DNA of 64,000 nt from Xanthomonas indica (GTDB lineage: Bacteria > Pseudomonadota > Gammaproteobacteria > Xanthomonadales > Xanthomonadaceae), in the NCBI RefSeq assembly GCF_040529045.1, contig NZ_CP131914.1, positions 3,952,501-4,016,500 of the forward strand, given 5' to 3'. A program made the position numbers and the translations under genes. Positions 53,126 through 63,000 of this stretch are shown here, one piece after another; position 1 is the first letter of the stretch, and each line of letters starts with the position of its first letter. The notes below the pieces were generated by a model. That model was not told where the DNA came from and ran no database searches. It was given only the letters and a program-made list of their open reading frames with translations.

Positions 53126-56100
53126 TTTGATTCTCCAACCGGACAGGCATTAGCAGACTGCGCTTTTCTTGCATCTTCTACCATATCAGCCAATTTTCCA
53201 GGAAAATAAGTATGGCTGATGGCACCGCAATAGCCATCCAAAACAGAAGACACCGAACTCGCGCAGTTCAAGCCGCGAGGGTCCCCGATCTCCTCCGCAT
53301 CGAGCTTGAATTTGCTTTCAACTTCTTTAGATGTATCTAGCTTTATAACTCTCACTTGGCTACCTGTACCTTGCTGGTAGCTGATATAAGATTTCAGGTC
53401 TGCTCCGTTTTCCTTGCCCTCAAAGAGGCCGCCACTACCTCGCTGCATGTTCATGTAGCTGCCGGAGGGATCATATAGAAAGGGATCTGCGCCGTTTTTT
53501 GTATCTATGAAAAGCGCAGCGTGAGAGCCTATACCCCAATCATAAGTAATAATGATGTATGTCGATAGCCCTGATGCATCTGCCCTCAAGAGCGGGCTGG
53601 ATAGAGAATACTGATAAGACGATATCCCTCCTTTCAACCCAATCGGATCACTCTGCACATACCGCCCAGTGCCCGGCTCGTAGTCGCGGAAGTAGTTCTG
53701 GTTGAGCCCACTTAGCGCATCATAACGCTGCCCCGGGAACCGCATATCGAACACGAAGGCGGTGCCATCCTTGTCCGGATCCTGGTCCGGCGCGGTGGCA
53801 CCGAAGGCTTCGCCCTTCATGTCCCAGCGCCAGATCGCCACGTCGCGGGTCGGGTCGATCACCGCGCGCGGCGTGCCCAGGTGATCCGGCTGCACATAGC
53901 GCAGCGTGGTCTTGGCCAGCACGCCGACCGGCAGATCGTCCAGCCAGATCGCCTGCTGCACGACGGCGCCGTTGTTGTCGTAGTCGCCCAGCCAGTGACC
54001 GCTCTCGTCGTACAGCGTGTAGACATTGGTCTTGCCCACCCGCCGCACCTGCTCGCCACGGCCGTTGTAGGCATAGTTCGCCACGGTGGTGCTGCTGCGC
54101 TTGACCTGTGTCAGCCGGCCATTGGCGCCATACACGTACTGCACGGCCGTGCCGCCGATCGCGGTGGTGTTGCCGGCCGCGTCGTAGCTACGTGCGGTGC
54201 CGGCCACGCTGCTCAGGCGGTGACTGGTGCTCGGATAGCTGTAGGTCTGCGTACTGGTATTGACCTTGGCGCTGAGGCGGTTGCCGGTGGCGTCGTAGGT
54301 ATAGCCGTCGATCACCGTATCGGTCGGGCCGTCCTTGAACGCGGTCAGCCGGCCCAGCGGGTCGTAGTCCAGCTTGATGACCGGCGCGGTATTGCCGGGC
54401 GCGGTCAGCGCGCTGAGATTACCGACCGGGTCGAAGGCGAAGCCCACCGCCAGGCCATCGCTGCGGGTGTCGTTGACCGCCAGCGGGCGATAGTCCTGGT
54501 CCAGCACGCGCTGCATCGGACGGCCGTTGCCGTAGGTCCACCCGGCGACCGGGCCGAACGGGTAGTAGGTCGCCTGGTTCAGCAGCACCTGTCGCGTGCC
54601 GCCGGGCGGAGTCACGCCGACCTCGGTGGTCTGGCCCTGGGCGTTGCGCACGTAGTCCACCACCGCCCCATCCGGGTAGGTCAGGCGGCTCAGCTGCCCG
54701 GCCTTGGTGTAGGCATAGCGGACCACGAACACCTTGCCGTTGGTGGTCTGCACCTTGCGCACCAACTCGCCGAAGCGGTCGTAACAGTAGTCGGTGCTGC
54801 CGCTGCCGTCCTGCATCCGGGTCAGCCGGCCGACGCCATAGGTCTCGCCGCTGGCGCAGCTGCTCTGGCTGACGTCGTAGGTATAGCTGACGTTGAGGCT
54901 GGTGGTCGGATAGGTGACCTGGGTCAGCCGGTTCAGCGCGTCGTAGCCGTAGCTGGTCTTGATGTTGCGCGCATCGGTCTGCGTCGCGCGGTTGCCGGCA
55001 CTGTCGTAGGTGTATGTGGTGCTACCGGTGTCCGGGCTGGTGAGCTTGGTCAGGTCGCCCAGGCCGTTGTAGGCGTAGGTGGTGTCCAGGCCCTTGGGGT
55101 CGGTGACCTTGGTCAGGTTGTCCAGGGCGTCGTAGCCGAACTTGGTCTCGGCGGCGATGCCACCCACGTCCTGCAGGGTGCGCGCCAGGCGGTTGAGCGG
55201 GTCGTAGTCGTTCTGGGTGGCATGCCCGAGCGCGTCGGTGATGGTCTTGGTGTTGCCGTTGCCGTCGTAACCGAAGTCGGTCGGATCGCCTTGGGCGGTG
55301 GCCTGCGTCGCCAGTTGGCCGAGCTGGTTGTACACGCGCGAAAGCGTGCGCTTGAGCGCGCCCGATGCGTCCTTGGTGTCTTCCTTGAGCCGGTTGCCGG
55401 CATTGTCCAGGGTGTAGTGGATGGTGTTGCCGGCGTTGTCGGCGATATCGGTCAACCGATGCGCCGCGTCGTAGGTGAAGCGGGTGAACGCGCCATCGGG
55501 TTGCGTCACCTGTTTGACCAGCCCGGTCGGCCAATAGTCGATCGCGGTGATGCGGTCGTCGCTCTCGCTGCTGTCGTCGGCTCCGCGCACCTTGCTGGCG
55601 GTCAGCCAACCGCGTGGGTGATACGAATAGTCGGTGACCACGCCATTGGCGTTCTTCGCCGACAGCACGCGGCCGGCGCCGTCATAGGCCAGGTACTCGG
55701 TGACCTGGCCCAGCGCATTGGTCACCTTCCACAGGTCGCCCTTGCGGTGCGGGCAGGTGGTCGGGGAGATGGCGCAGGCGCTGTCGTCGGTTGCGTAGTA
55801 AGTGAAGCTAGTGGTGTCGCTGACGTCGGTGCGCGCGCCATCGACCGTCTTGGGTAGGCCCAGGATCGGACAGGTACTGTCGGTCGCGGCTACGTCGGAC
55901 GCTTCGCAGTAGCTGTAGGTGATAGTGCGCTGCTTGCCTGAAGCCGTGTCGCTGCTCGTCATCTGCACTGGCTGCAGACGATCGTTGTAGCTGTAGGACA
56001 CGGTGCGCCCGCCCGTCTGCACCGACAGTAGGCGATTGCTGCCAGCCGCGGTACGCGTCGTCGTCGTGCGCTCCTGCGGTTGCCCGACCGCCTCGCGCAC

Positions 56101-57786
56101 GGTGTGGATATTCACCGCAACACCGTTCTCGGTCGCTTCGGCGTAGGTGTGCTGGGTCTGGACGCCACGGCGATCGGTGACGCTGCTGAGCCGGCGGCGG
56201 AAGTCGCTGGACTGATCGTTGTAGCTGTACTGCAAGGTGCCGTCGTTCCGGGCCACGGCGCCGACCTTCGGCGACGCGCCGCCGGCGTTGGTCAGCGTGT
56301 AGTCGCTGATGTCGCCCAACGCATCGGTGACGCGGGTGCCGGCGTCGGAGTACGCCAGGGTGACGCCGTCGATGCCACCGGCGTGCTGGCTGGAGATTGC
56401 ACGCCCGATCTCGTCGTAGGCGAAGGTGCTGAAGCGCTGGCCATCTTCCGTGGTCACGCCGGTCAGATGGCGCGGGAAGCGCGTGTCCTCGTAGTGATAG
56501 ATCCGGCTGTTGCCGTCGGCATAGGTGACGCTCGTCAGGCGCTGCTGGTCGTAGACGTAGCTGGCCAATTGCACCCCACCTGAGACGATGCCGGTGATCA
56601 GCGCGTCGTCGTTGTCGTCGGCATACACCAGTTCGATGGAGCGCCCCTGCAGCGACGCAATGCTTTGCAAGCGTCCACGCGCGTTGTAGCCGTACACCCA
56701 CCCACTGCCATCCTCGGCCATGCGCGAGACCAGCTTGCCCTTGGCATCGAAGGTGTAGATCGCATCCTGGCGATACAGGACCCACTGGTCGCCGTTGGCG
56801 ACGATGCGTTCGCCCGAGGCATTGGCTGCGCGATATTCAGAACCCATCTTGCGGAACGGCACGGCATAGCCGCTACCCTCCACTAGGCCAAGCGCGTCGC
56901 CCTGGATCGTCAGGCGCAGGCTGTGCGAAAAGGTCCAGCCAGGGCCGAATCCACCCGTGTTCAGTGCGATACCCGAGTGGTAGTAACGCGTCAGGGTGAT
57001 CCAGCCCAGATCGAGGTCGCGCTCGGCCTGGAATTTCTCGCCGGTCTTGACGTCGCAGGGGTTGCCGACCATGCCAGAGTTACCGCTACCTGGACTACCA
57101 CTCTGATCCCCATCACACTGCGGCTGAATCGTCGTAATCGTAGCCGTAATGACTTCATTCACACACGCATTTTGCTCTGGCTCCCAGTTCAAATAGGGGT
57201 TTGGACAGATCGATATTCGTTGCATTTCAAGCAAATCAGCATCAGGCTCGCACGTGCCGTCACGACTATCGAATCTTGAAGATGTGTATTGAAAATCAGC
57301 GACCTCCAAGTACTTGTATTCCTGAGAATACACATGCCAATCACTGGCCCTTACAAATGTTGAGGAGACGCACGGAGGGCTATTACCATCATTCAATAAA
57401 TTAATTGTCTTTACAATAAAGTCATCTTCATTGTCCGAAGTAATTCCGTTAACCCCCCAGTATTGGAGCTTCCGATCTTTTTTACCCATCCAATACGTTA
57501 CAGAAGTTTCGCCCTTTTCAGAAAGGAATGTCGATTTTATTTCTGTCACGTATTGATACGCATCGGGTGCATCAGATGGTCCTGGGATGGTCCGAATAGC
57601 CGCTTCCGCCTGAGATTGCGTGTCGTAGGGTCCATATGAATTCCCCGTTGCATCGCGCACCAGGAATTGCTGCTTCTTCCCTTCGGTCGCGGCGAACGCC
57701 GAACTCGCGAACAAAGCGAGCAGCGTCAGAACCATCGCAAAGCGTAGCGCGCCAGAAGAGTTGCGAGTGCGGTGCAGCGTGATCAT
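53122..57786 (-). CDS. Secreted RHS/YD-repeat polymorphic toxin
   Basis: This 1554-residue protein has a Sec signal peptide (FAMVLTLLALFASSAFA). Residues about 200-240 hold a Gly/Ser-rich segment. GNPCDVKTGEKFQAERDLDL starts the DUF6531 region, followed by many YD repeats (YxYxxxGR, TYTYDSAGNR). The RHS core (PDHLGTPRAVIDPTRDVAIW to RYVQSDPIGLKGG) lies near residue 1380. The unique tip of about 150 residues has GSHAALFIDTKNG and later LNCASSVSSVLDGYC. A His before a Cys, with this spacing, resembles permuted NlpC/P60-papain folds, so a peptidase or amidase effector is possible. No VgrG or TssI neighbour is present, so export is probably by Sec plus an outer-membrane step. Confidence 0.85.
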   Translation of the reverse strand: MITLHRTRNSSGALRFAMVLTLLALFASSAFAATEGKKQQFLVRDATGNSYGPYDTQSQAEAAIRTIPGPSDAPDAYQYVTEIKSTFLSEKGETSVTYWMGKKDRKLQYWGVNGITSDNEDDFIVKTINLLNDGNSPPCVSSTFVRASDWHVYSQEYKYLEVADFQYTSSRFDSRDGTCEPDADLLEMQRISICPNPYLNWEPEQNACVNEVITATITTIQPQCDGDQSGSPGSGNSGMVGNPCDVKTGEKFQAERDLDLGWITLTRYYHSGIALNTGGFGPGWTFSHSLRLTIQGDALGLVEGSGYAVPFRKMGSEYRAANASGERIVANGDQWVLYRQDAIYTFDAKGKLVSRMAEDGSGWVYGYNARGRLQSIASLQGRSIELVYADDNDDALITGIVSGGVQLASYVYDQQRLTSVTYADGNSRIYHYEDTRFPRHLTGVTTEDGQRFSTFAYDEIGRAISSQHAGGIDGVTLAYSDAGTRVTDALGDISDYTLTNAGGASPKVGAVARNDGTLQYSYNDQSSDFRRRLSSVTDRRGVQTQHTYAEATENGVAVNIHTVREAVGQPQERTTTTRTAAGSNRLLSVQTGGRTVSYSYNDRLQPVQMTSSDTASGKQRTITYSYCEASDVAATDSTCPILGLPKTVDGARTDVSDTTSFTYYATDDSACAISPTTCPHRKGDLWKVTNALGQVTEYLAYDGAGRVLSAKNANGVVTDYSYHPRGWLTASKVRGADDSSESDDRITAIDYWPTGLVKQVTQPDGAFTRFTYDAAHRLTDIADNAGNTIHYTLDNAGNRLKEDTKDASGALKRTLSRVYNQLGQLATQATAQGDPTDFGYDGNGNTKTITDALGHATQNDYDPLNRLARTLQDVGGIAAETKFGYDALDNLTKVTDPKGLDTTYAYNGLGDLTKLTSPDTGSTTYTYDSAGNRATQTDARNIKTSYGYDALNRLTQVTYPTTSLNVSYTYDVSQSSCASGETYGVGRLTRMQDGSGSTDYCYDRFGELVRKVQTTNGKVFVVRYAYTKAGQLSRLTYPDGAVVDYVRNAQGQTTEVGVTPPGGTRQVLLNQATYYPFGPVAGWTYGNGRPMQRVLDQDYRPLAVNDTRSDGLAVGFAFDPVGNLSALTAPGNTAPVIKLDYDPLGRLTAFKDGPTDTVIDGYTYDATGNRLSAKVNTSTQTYSYPSTSHRLSSVAGTARSYDAAGNTTAIGGTAVQYVYGANGRLTQVKRSSTTVANYAYNGRGEQVRRVGKTNVYTLYDESGHWLGDYDNNGAVVQQAIWLDDLPVGVLAKTTLRYVQPDHLGTPRAVIDPTRDVAIWRWDMKGEAFGATAPDQDPDKDGTAFVFDMRFPGQRYDALSGLNQNYFRDYEPGTGRYVQSDPIGLKGGISSYQYSLSSPLLRADASGLSTYIIITYDWGIGSHAALFIDTKNGADPFLYDPSGSYMNMQRGSGGLFEGKENGADLKSYISYQQGTGSQVRVIKLDTSKEVESKFKLDAEEIGDPRGLNCASSVSSVLDGYCGAISHTYFPGKLADMVEDARKAQSANACPVGESK

Positions 57787-58157
57787 TGTGCGTCCTTGCG
57801 TAAGTCCATTGACTCAGCCGAGTCAGGATTGGGCGGCTGCGCGTCCAGCCAGATGCCGATCGGCACGCAACAGAGCGCAGCCGGCGGCAACCAGAGAGGC
57901 GGCGAAGAACATCGGGGAAGTCATACGGGTGGGTGCCCGGCATAGGACAGATCGCCTCATCCCTGAGCGAAGCAGCACAGCGAACGGAAACCACACGTTG
58001 CGCATACGACAATCCTTGTCATGACGATCGATGATGCTAGACGAAGCCAATTACCCTGGCAACGGGCTGAAACGCGCTCTGCTCAAGCAGGCAGACCATC
58101 GGCGATGGAAGTTGCAGCGTGCAGTCAGAAGCAAGACGGCCGCAAGACTGATCGACC
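57787..58157. other. Upstream region of the RHS gene
   Basis: No gene is supported. TGACTC-AGCC-GAGTCA (57810-57825) is a perfect 6-bp stem just upstream of the RHS start on the minus strand and could be an operator or an mRNA structure over the leader. Composition returns to core GC here. Confidence 0.5.
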
Positions 58158-58634
58158 CTACTCTGCCACCGCAAACCGCTCCACCACCATCCCCTCGATC
58201 GCCTCCAGATCCGGCAGCAACGCGCTCTGCTCGCCCAGCAGCACGCGCATGTGCACGCCGGGCGGGAGGGTTTCTTCGGAGGCGTCGGCGAGCAGGCCGT
58301 CGCGGGGGACGGAGATCAGCTGCGGGAAGGATTGGGTCAGCAGGGCGACGTACGGCAGGTCGGGGTTGCCGCCCAGGGCCTTGAGCACGACGATCTTGTT
58401 GTTGGCGGCGACGATCTCGGCGCCCAGCCCGGTTAGGCGGGCAAAAGAGACCAGGGGGACTTTCCAGCCGTACCAGGCGATCTGGCCGAGCAGCCAGTGC
58501 GGGGCGTCGGGCAGCGGCTCGACCGGCACGCGCGACATCACTTCGGCGATGGTGGCGTTGGGCAGCAGCACGCGCTCGCTGCCGGCCAGGATGAGGACAC
58601 CGCGGATTTCGTCGTTGCTGGCGTAGCTGCTCAT
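58158..58634 (-). CDS. chpC: CheW-like adaptor (ChpC)
   Basis: This 158-residue single-domain CheW-like protein shows RVLLPNATIAEVMSRVPVEP, WLLGQIAWYGWKVPLVSFARL, and KIVVLKALGGNPDLPYVALL. CheW proteins couple receptors to the histidine kinase. It is the last gene of a row with chpB and chpA on the same strand, which matches the Chp system of Pseudomonas and Xanthomonas that controls twitching motility and cAMP. The name ChpC rests on this gene order. Confidence 0.82.
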   Translation of the reverse strand: MSSYASNDEIRGVLILAGSERVLLPNATIAEVMSRVPVEPLPDAPHWLLGQIAWYGWKVPLVSFARLTGLGAEIVAANNKIVVLKALGGNPDLPYVALLTQSFPQLISVPRDGLLADASEETLPPGVHMRVLLGEQSALLPDLEAIEGMVVERFAVAE

Positions 58635-58707
58635 GGAGTGACTTCGTCCTGAAAGCGGAAAAAACGCGCGATGCGGGCGCAGCGGTGAATGGCGTGTGCC
58701 GCCTCGC

Positions 58708-60048
58708 TCAGCCGCTCCACCGCGCGGTCAAGGCCTGGGCCAACTGCGCCGGATCGCCGCCGGGATGGCCCTGCAGGATCAGTTGCGCGCCGGCGGCGGG
58801 GTCGTAGCAGCCGTCGCCGGATTGCCCGGCTACCCAGGCGCCCTGCGCGGCCAGCGCCAGCACGGCCTCCACCTGCTGCGGGTCGCTGCCGCTGAGCAAC
58901 AGCACCGCGCTATGTGCGGCCGGCAGGCCGGCGACCACGGAGGCGCCGGCGTCCTGGGCGACGAAGCGCAGGCCGGCGGTGCCCTGTACGCCGACGTCGT
59001 CGGGCAGGATGTAGACGTTGCCGGGGGCGACCGGCTCGCCGGCCTCGGCCAGCAGCACCGGCAGCGCGGACACGCGCGCGATCTGCTTGACCAGGTTGCC
59101 GTAGCGGCCGCCATCCAGGCGCAACTGCACCAGCAGCGGCAGCGGGAAGCGTTCCGGCAGTGCGGCAAGCAGGCGGCGGATCGCGTCGGGGCCGCCGATG
59201 CCGGCCATCACCAGCACCGCCCCACGCGCGACGTCGGCGCGGGTGCCGGCGCCGCTGGTGGCCGTGGGCTCTTCCGACTCCAGCGCAACCAGCGACAGGC
59301 CTTCGGTGGAGAACTGCGGGACCGGTTGCGGCGCACGCGGCGCGGCGGCAAGCAAGGGGGCGTCGTCGTCGACCAGCGACCAGGCACTGGCCGGCAAAGC
59401 CGCGGGTGCGGATGCGGGTGCAGCCGGTGGGGCATCGGCATGCGGTGCAGCCGGCACCGCAGATGCTTCGCTGGCAGCGGCCTCGGCGCGCGCGAACTGC
59501 AGTTCCTCGAAACCGGGGGCGACGTCGGCCGGCGGCTGCCAGGTGTACATGCCGTCTTGCGGCGCGGCCTCGGCGAAGCTGGTGGCTTCGTCGACGTGCA
59601 GGCCGATCGGCGCGTCGTCGTGCAATTGCGCCGGCGTCGCCGGCAGGCCCGGCTCCGGCTGCAGGCCGGTTTCGGTCTCGCGGCCGGGCGGCAGCACGTC
59701 CTGGTGGCCTTGCAGCTTGGCCGCCAGGTGCCGCGCCCAGCGCTGCGCTTCCCAGCCTTCGCGGCGCGCGGCCAGCTCGGCCTCGTCGAAGATCACGGTG
59801 ACGCCGGGCAGCGCCAGCGCCGCATCCAGCCGCTCCAGCGCGTCCTCGATCGCCGGCTCCAGCGCGATCAGCACCGCACTGGGGCCGGCATCGGCCAGGG
59901 TCTGCGCGTCGATCGCACCGGGGTCGTCCTCCAGCACGATCGCGGCGCCGACCAGATGCAGCGCTTCGCGCAGGCGCTCGCGCGCCTTGCCGGGACGGGC
60001 CAGCAACGCAACCGGCGTGGCAGTGGCGTCGCCGTCATTCGCGAACAC
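58708..60048 (-). CDS. chpB: ChpB-type CheB homologue lacking the methylesterase triad
   Basis: This 446-residue protein has a pseudo-receiver at the N-terminus (TPVALLARPGKARERLREAL) without a clear phospho-acceptor. A linker rich in Ala, Pro and Glu (about residues 140-260) follows. The C-terminal domain resembles CheB methylesterase (GAVLVMAGIGGPDAIRRLLA, SALPVLLAEAGEPVAPGNVY, HSAVLLLSGSDPQQVEAVLA). The expected catalytic Ser in the IGxSxGG loop reads AGIGGPD, and the usual His after VQ is VQLRLDGG. The Ser-His-Asp triad therefore appears lost and the protein is probably a scaffold or regulator. It overlaps the chpA 3' end by 14 bp. Confidence 0.75.
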   Translation of the reverse strand: MFANDGDATATPVALLARPGKARERLREALHLVGAAIVLEDDPGAIDAQTLADAGPSAVLIALEPAIEDALERLDAALALPGVTVIFDEAELAARREGWEAQRWARHLAAKLQGHQDVLPPGRETETGLQPEPGLPATPAQLHDDAPIGLHVDEATSFAEAAPQDGMYTWQPPADVAPGFEELQFARAEAAASEASAVPAAPHADAPPAAPASAPAALPASAWSLVDDDAPLLAAAPRAPQPVPQFSTEGLSLVALESEEPTATSGAGTRADVARGAVLVMAGIGGPDAIRRLLAALPERFPLPLLVQLRLDGGRYGNLVKQIARVSALPVLLAEAGEPVAPGNVYILPDDVGVQGTAGLRFVAQDAGASVVAGLPAAHSAVLLLSGSDPQQVEAVLALAAQGAWVAGQSGDGCYDPAAGAQLILQGHPGGDPAQLAQALTARWSG

Positions 60049-63000
60049 GGGCGATCCCCAGCAGGTCGTAAACGTTGCGCATCAGATCCAACTCTTGATA
60101 AGGCTTGCCGAGGTAGCGCTGCACGCCCAGTTCGAAGGCGCGCTGGCGGTGCTTTTCGCCGCTGCGCGAGGTGATCATCACGATCGGCACGGCGGTGTAG
60201 CGCTGGTCGGCGCGCATCGCGGTCGCCAGTTCGTAGCCGTCCATGCGCGGCATCTCGATGTCCAGCAGCATCAGGTCGGGCACGCGCTCTTCCAGGCGTT
60301 CCAGCGCCTCGACGCCGTCGCGCGCGGACACTACGTCGAAGTTGTGCCGTTCCAGCACGCGGCCGGTGACCTTGCGCATGGTCAGCGAGTCGTCGACCAC
60401 CATCACCAGCGGCACGCGGCGCTGTTCGGTCGGCACCGCCTCCACCACCGGCCGCTGCGGCTGCGCCAGGTAGCGGCGCACCAGCGGGGCGATGTCGAGG
60501 ATCACCACCACGCGGCCGTCGCCGGTGATGGTGGCGCCGTAGATGCCGGGCACCGAGGCGATCTGCAGGCCGACCGGCTTGACCACGATTTCGCGGTTGC
60601 CGAGCACCTGGTCGATCGCCACCGCCGCACGCAGATCGCCCGCGCGCACCAGCAGCAGCGGCACCTGCGCCTGGCCTTCAGCGCGCGCCGGCGCCTGCCC
60701 GACCAGCGAGCCGAGGTCGTATAGCGCGTACTCCTCGCCGCTGTAGCGGTAGCCGCCGGTGCCGGCCTCGAAGCGTTCGCGGCCGATGCGGCCGATACCG
60801 CTGACCGACGCCACCGGCACCGCGAAGGTGGTGTCGCCGATCTGCACGAACACCGCCTGGGTCACCGCCAGGGTCTGCGGCAGGCGCAGGGTGAAGGTCA
60901 CGCCCTGGCCGCGTACCGAGTGGATGTCCACCGAGCCGCCGAGCTGGCGCACTTCGTTGCGCACCACGTCCATGCCCACGCCGCGGCCGGCCAGCTGGCT
61001 GACCTGGTCGTAGGTGCTGAACCCGGGCGCGAAGATCAGCGCATCCAGTTCGTCGTCGGACAGCGCCGCGTCGGCGGCGACCAGCCCGCGCTGCTCGGCG
61101 CGGCGACGGATCGCCTCGCGGTCGAGCCCGGCGCCGTCGTCGGCCACTTCCAGCACGATTTCCGAACCCTCGCGGCGCAGGCGGATGGCGATGTTGCCCT
61201 CCTCCGCCTTGCCCGCGGCGCGGCGCTGTTCCGGCGCTTCCAGGCCGTGCGCGACCGAGTTGCGCAGCATGTGCTCCAGCGGCGCGACCATGCGATCGAG
61301 CACGTTGCGGTCGAGTTCGCCATGGGTGCCTTCCAGGCTCAGGTGCACCTGCTTGCCGGTTTCGCTGGCGGCCTGGCGCACCACGCGCCGCAGCCGCGGC
61401 ACCAGGCCGTCGAACGGCACCATGCGCGCGCGCATCAGCCCGTCCTGCAGCTCCGAACTGACGCGCGACTGTTGTTGCAGCAGGCCGTCGTACTGCCGCG
61501 CCAGGTCGTCGAGCACGCCCTGCAGGCCGCCCAGGTCGGCCGCGGACTCGTTGAGCGCGCGGCTGAGCTGCTGCAGCGTGGAGAAGCGGTCCAGCTCCAG
61601 CGGGTCGAAGCTCTGCTCGGCCTGGTCCTGCTCGCGCTGGTAGCGGGCGACGATCTGCGCCTCGGTTTCCAGGTCCAGACGCCGCAGCTGGTCGCGCAGA
61701 CGCGCGTTGGTGCGGTCCAGTTCGGCCATCGCGCCACGGAATGCGCCCAACTGCTGCTCCAGCCGCGAGCGGTAGATCGCCACTTCGCCGGCGTGGTTGA
61801 CCAGGCGGTCGAGCAGGTCGGCGCGCACGCGCACCTGTTCCTGCATCGGCCGCGCGATCGTCGACTCGTCGTCGAGCGCGCCCTCCACCGGCAGCGGGGC
61901 CGACAGCGGCGCCGCCACGGCGGCCAGTGCCGCCGTGGTCAGCGCGGCGTCGGCCATCGCGACCGGCGGGGCGGCATCGGCCTCGGCATCGCCAGCGACG
62001 GCAGGCACCTGCCCGTGCGTGCGTGCATCGAACGCGCCGATCAGGTCCTGCGGCATCGCCACCGCGCGGTGGTTGCCGGTCAGGGTCAACAACTGGTGCA
62101 GGCGATCGAAGCCGCGTTCCAGCAGTTGCACGTCCTGGCGGTCGAGCTCGGTGCGATGGGCGGCGACTGCCTCCAGCAAGGACTCGATGCCATGGCCGAG
62201 GTCGCCGATGGCGTTGATGCCGGCCATGCGCGCGCCGCCCTTGAGCGTGTGCAGGTCGCGCTGCAGGCCGCCGAGCACGTCGCGGTCCTGCGGCGCGGCG
62301 CGCAGCTCGGCGATCAGGCGATCGCAGTGGTCGAGCAGATCCTTGCCTTCGTCGACGAAGATATCGACCAGTTCGCGATCGAGGTCGGCGAAGTCCAGCG
62401 GGCCGAGATCGGCGGCCGACAGATCGATCCTCGCGCCATCGGCCGCGGCATGCGCGGCGTCGACCTCGGACGGCGCGGATGCGGCCGCCTCCGACCCGTG
62501 CTGATGGGTGTCTTCGTGGAGGTCGTCGGCAGACGCTGCCGCGCCGGCATCGGCCGCCGTGGTCGTGTCGTCCTGAGCGGTGTCGGCCTGAGGCGCATGG
62601 TGCGCTTCGTCGGACGCCGCGTGATGCGTGTCCGCCGCCTCTGCAGTATCGGACGGCGGTACGTGCGTGGCATGGTCCGCTGCAAGGGCTGCGTCCTGCG
62701 GCGCGCCATCGCGTGCGCCGTCGATCGGCTCGACGTGCTCTGCCTGCGCTTCGGCGTCGGTGTGCGCGCCCGCCGCGTCCGCGGCGAGGGAAGCTGCACC
62801 GTCCGCGTCCGTCACCTCGTCCGGATGCGATGCGCCATCCGGCGTGGCATCGCCATGCTCGGCGGCGGCCTCGGTATCGTCGTTGGCCGAGGCTGTGCCG
62901 TCGTGGCGCCAGCCGCTCGACGATGCCGACGGCTGCTGCCGCAGACCGATTGCGGGAGCCTCCTCATTGAGTTGCTGCTCGTGCGCTTCGGCGGCGTCGT

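Noticed and set aside
53881-55857. 658-residue plus-strand frame within the RHS gene
   Set aside because: Shadow of YD repeats on the opposite strand; no coherent domain.
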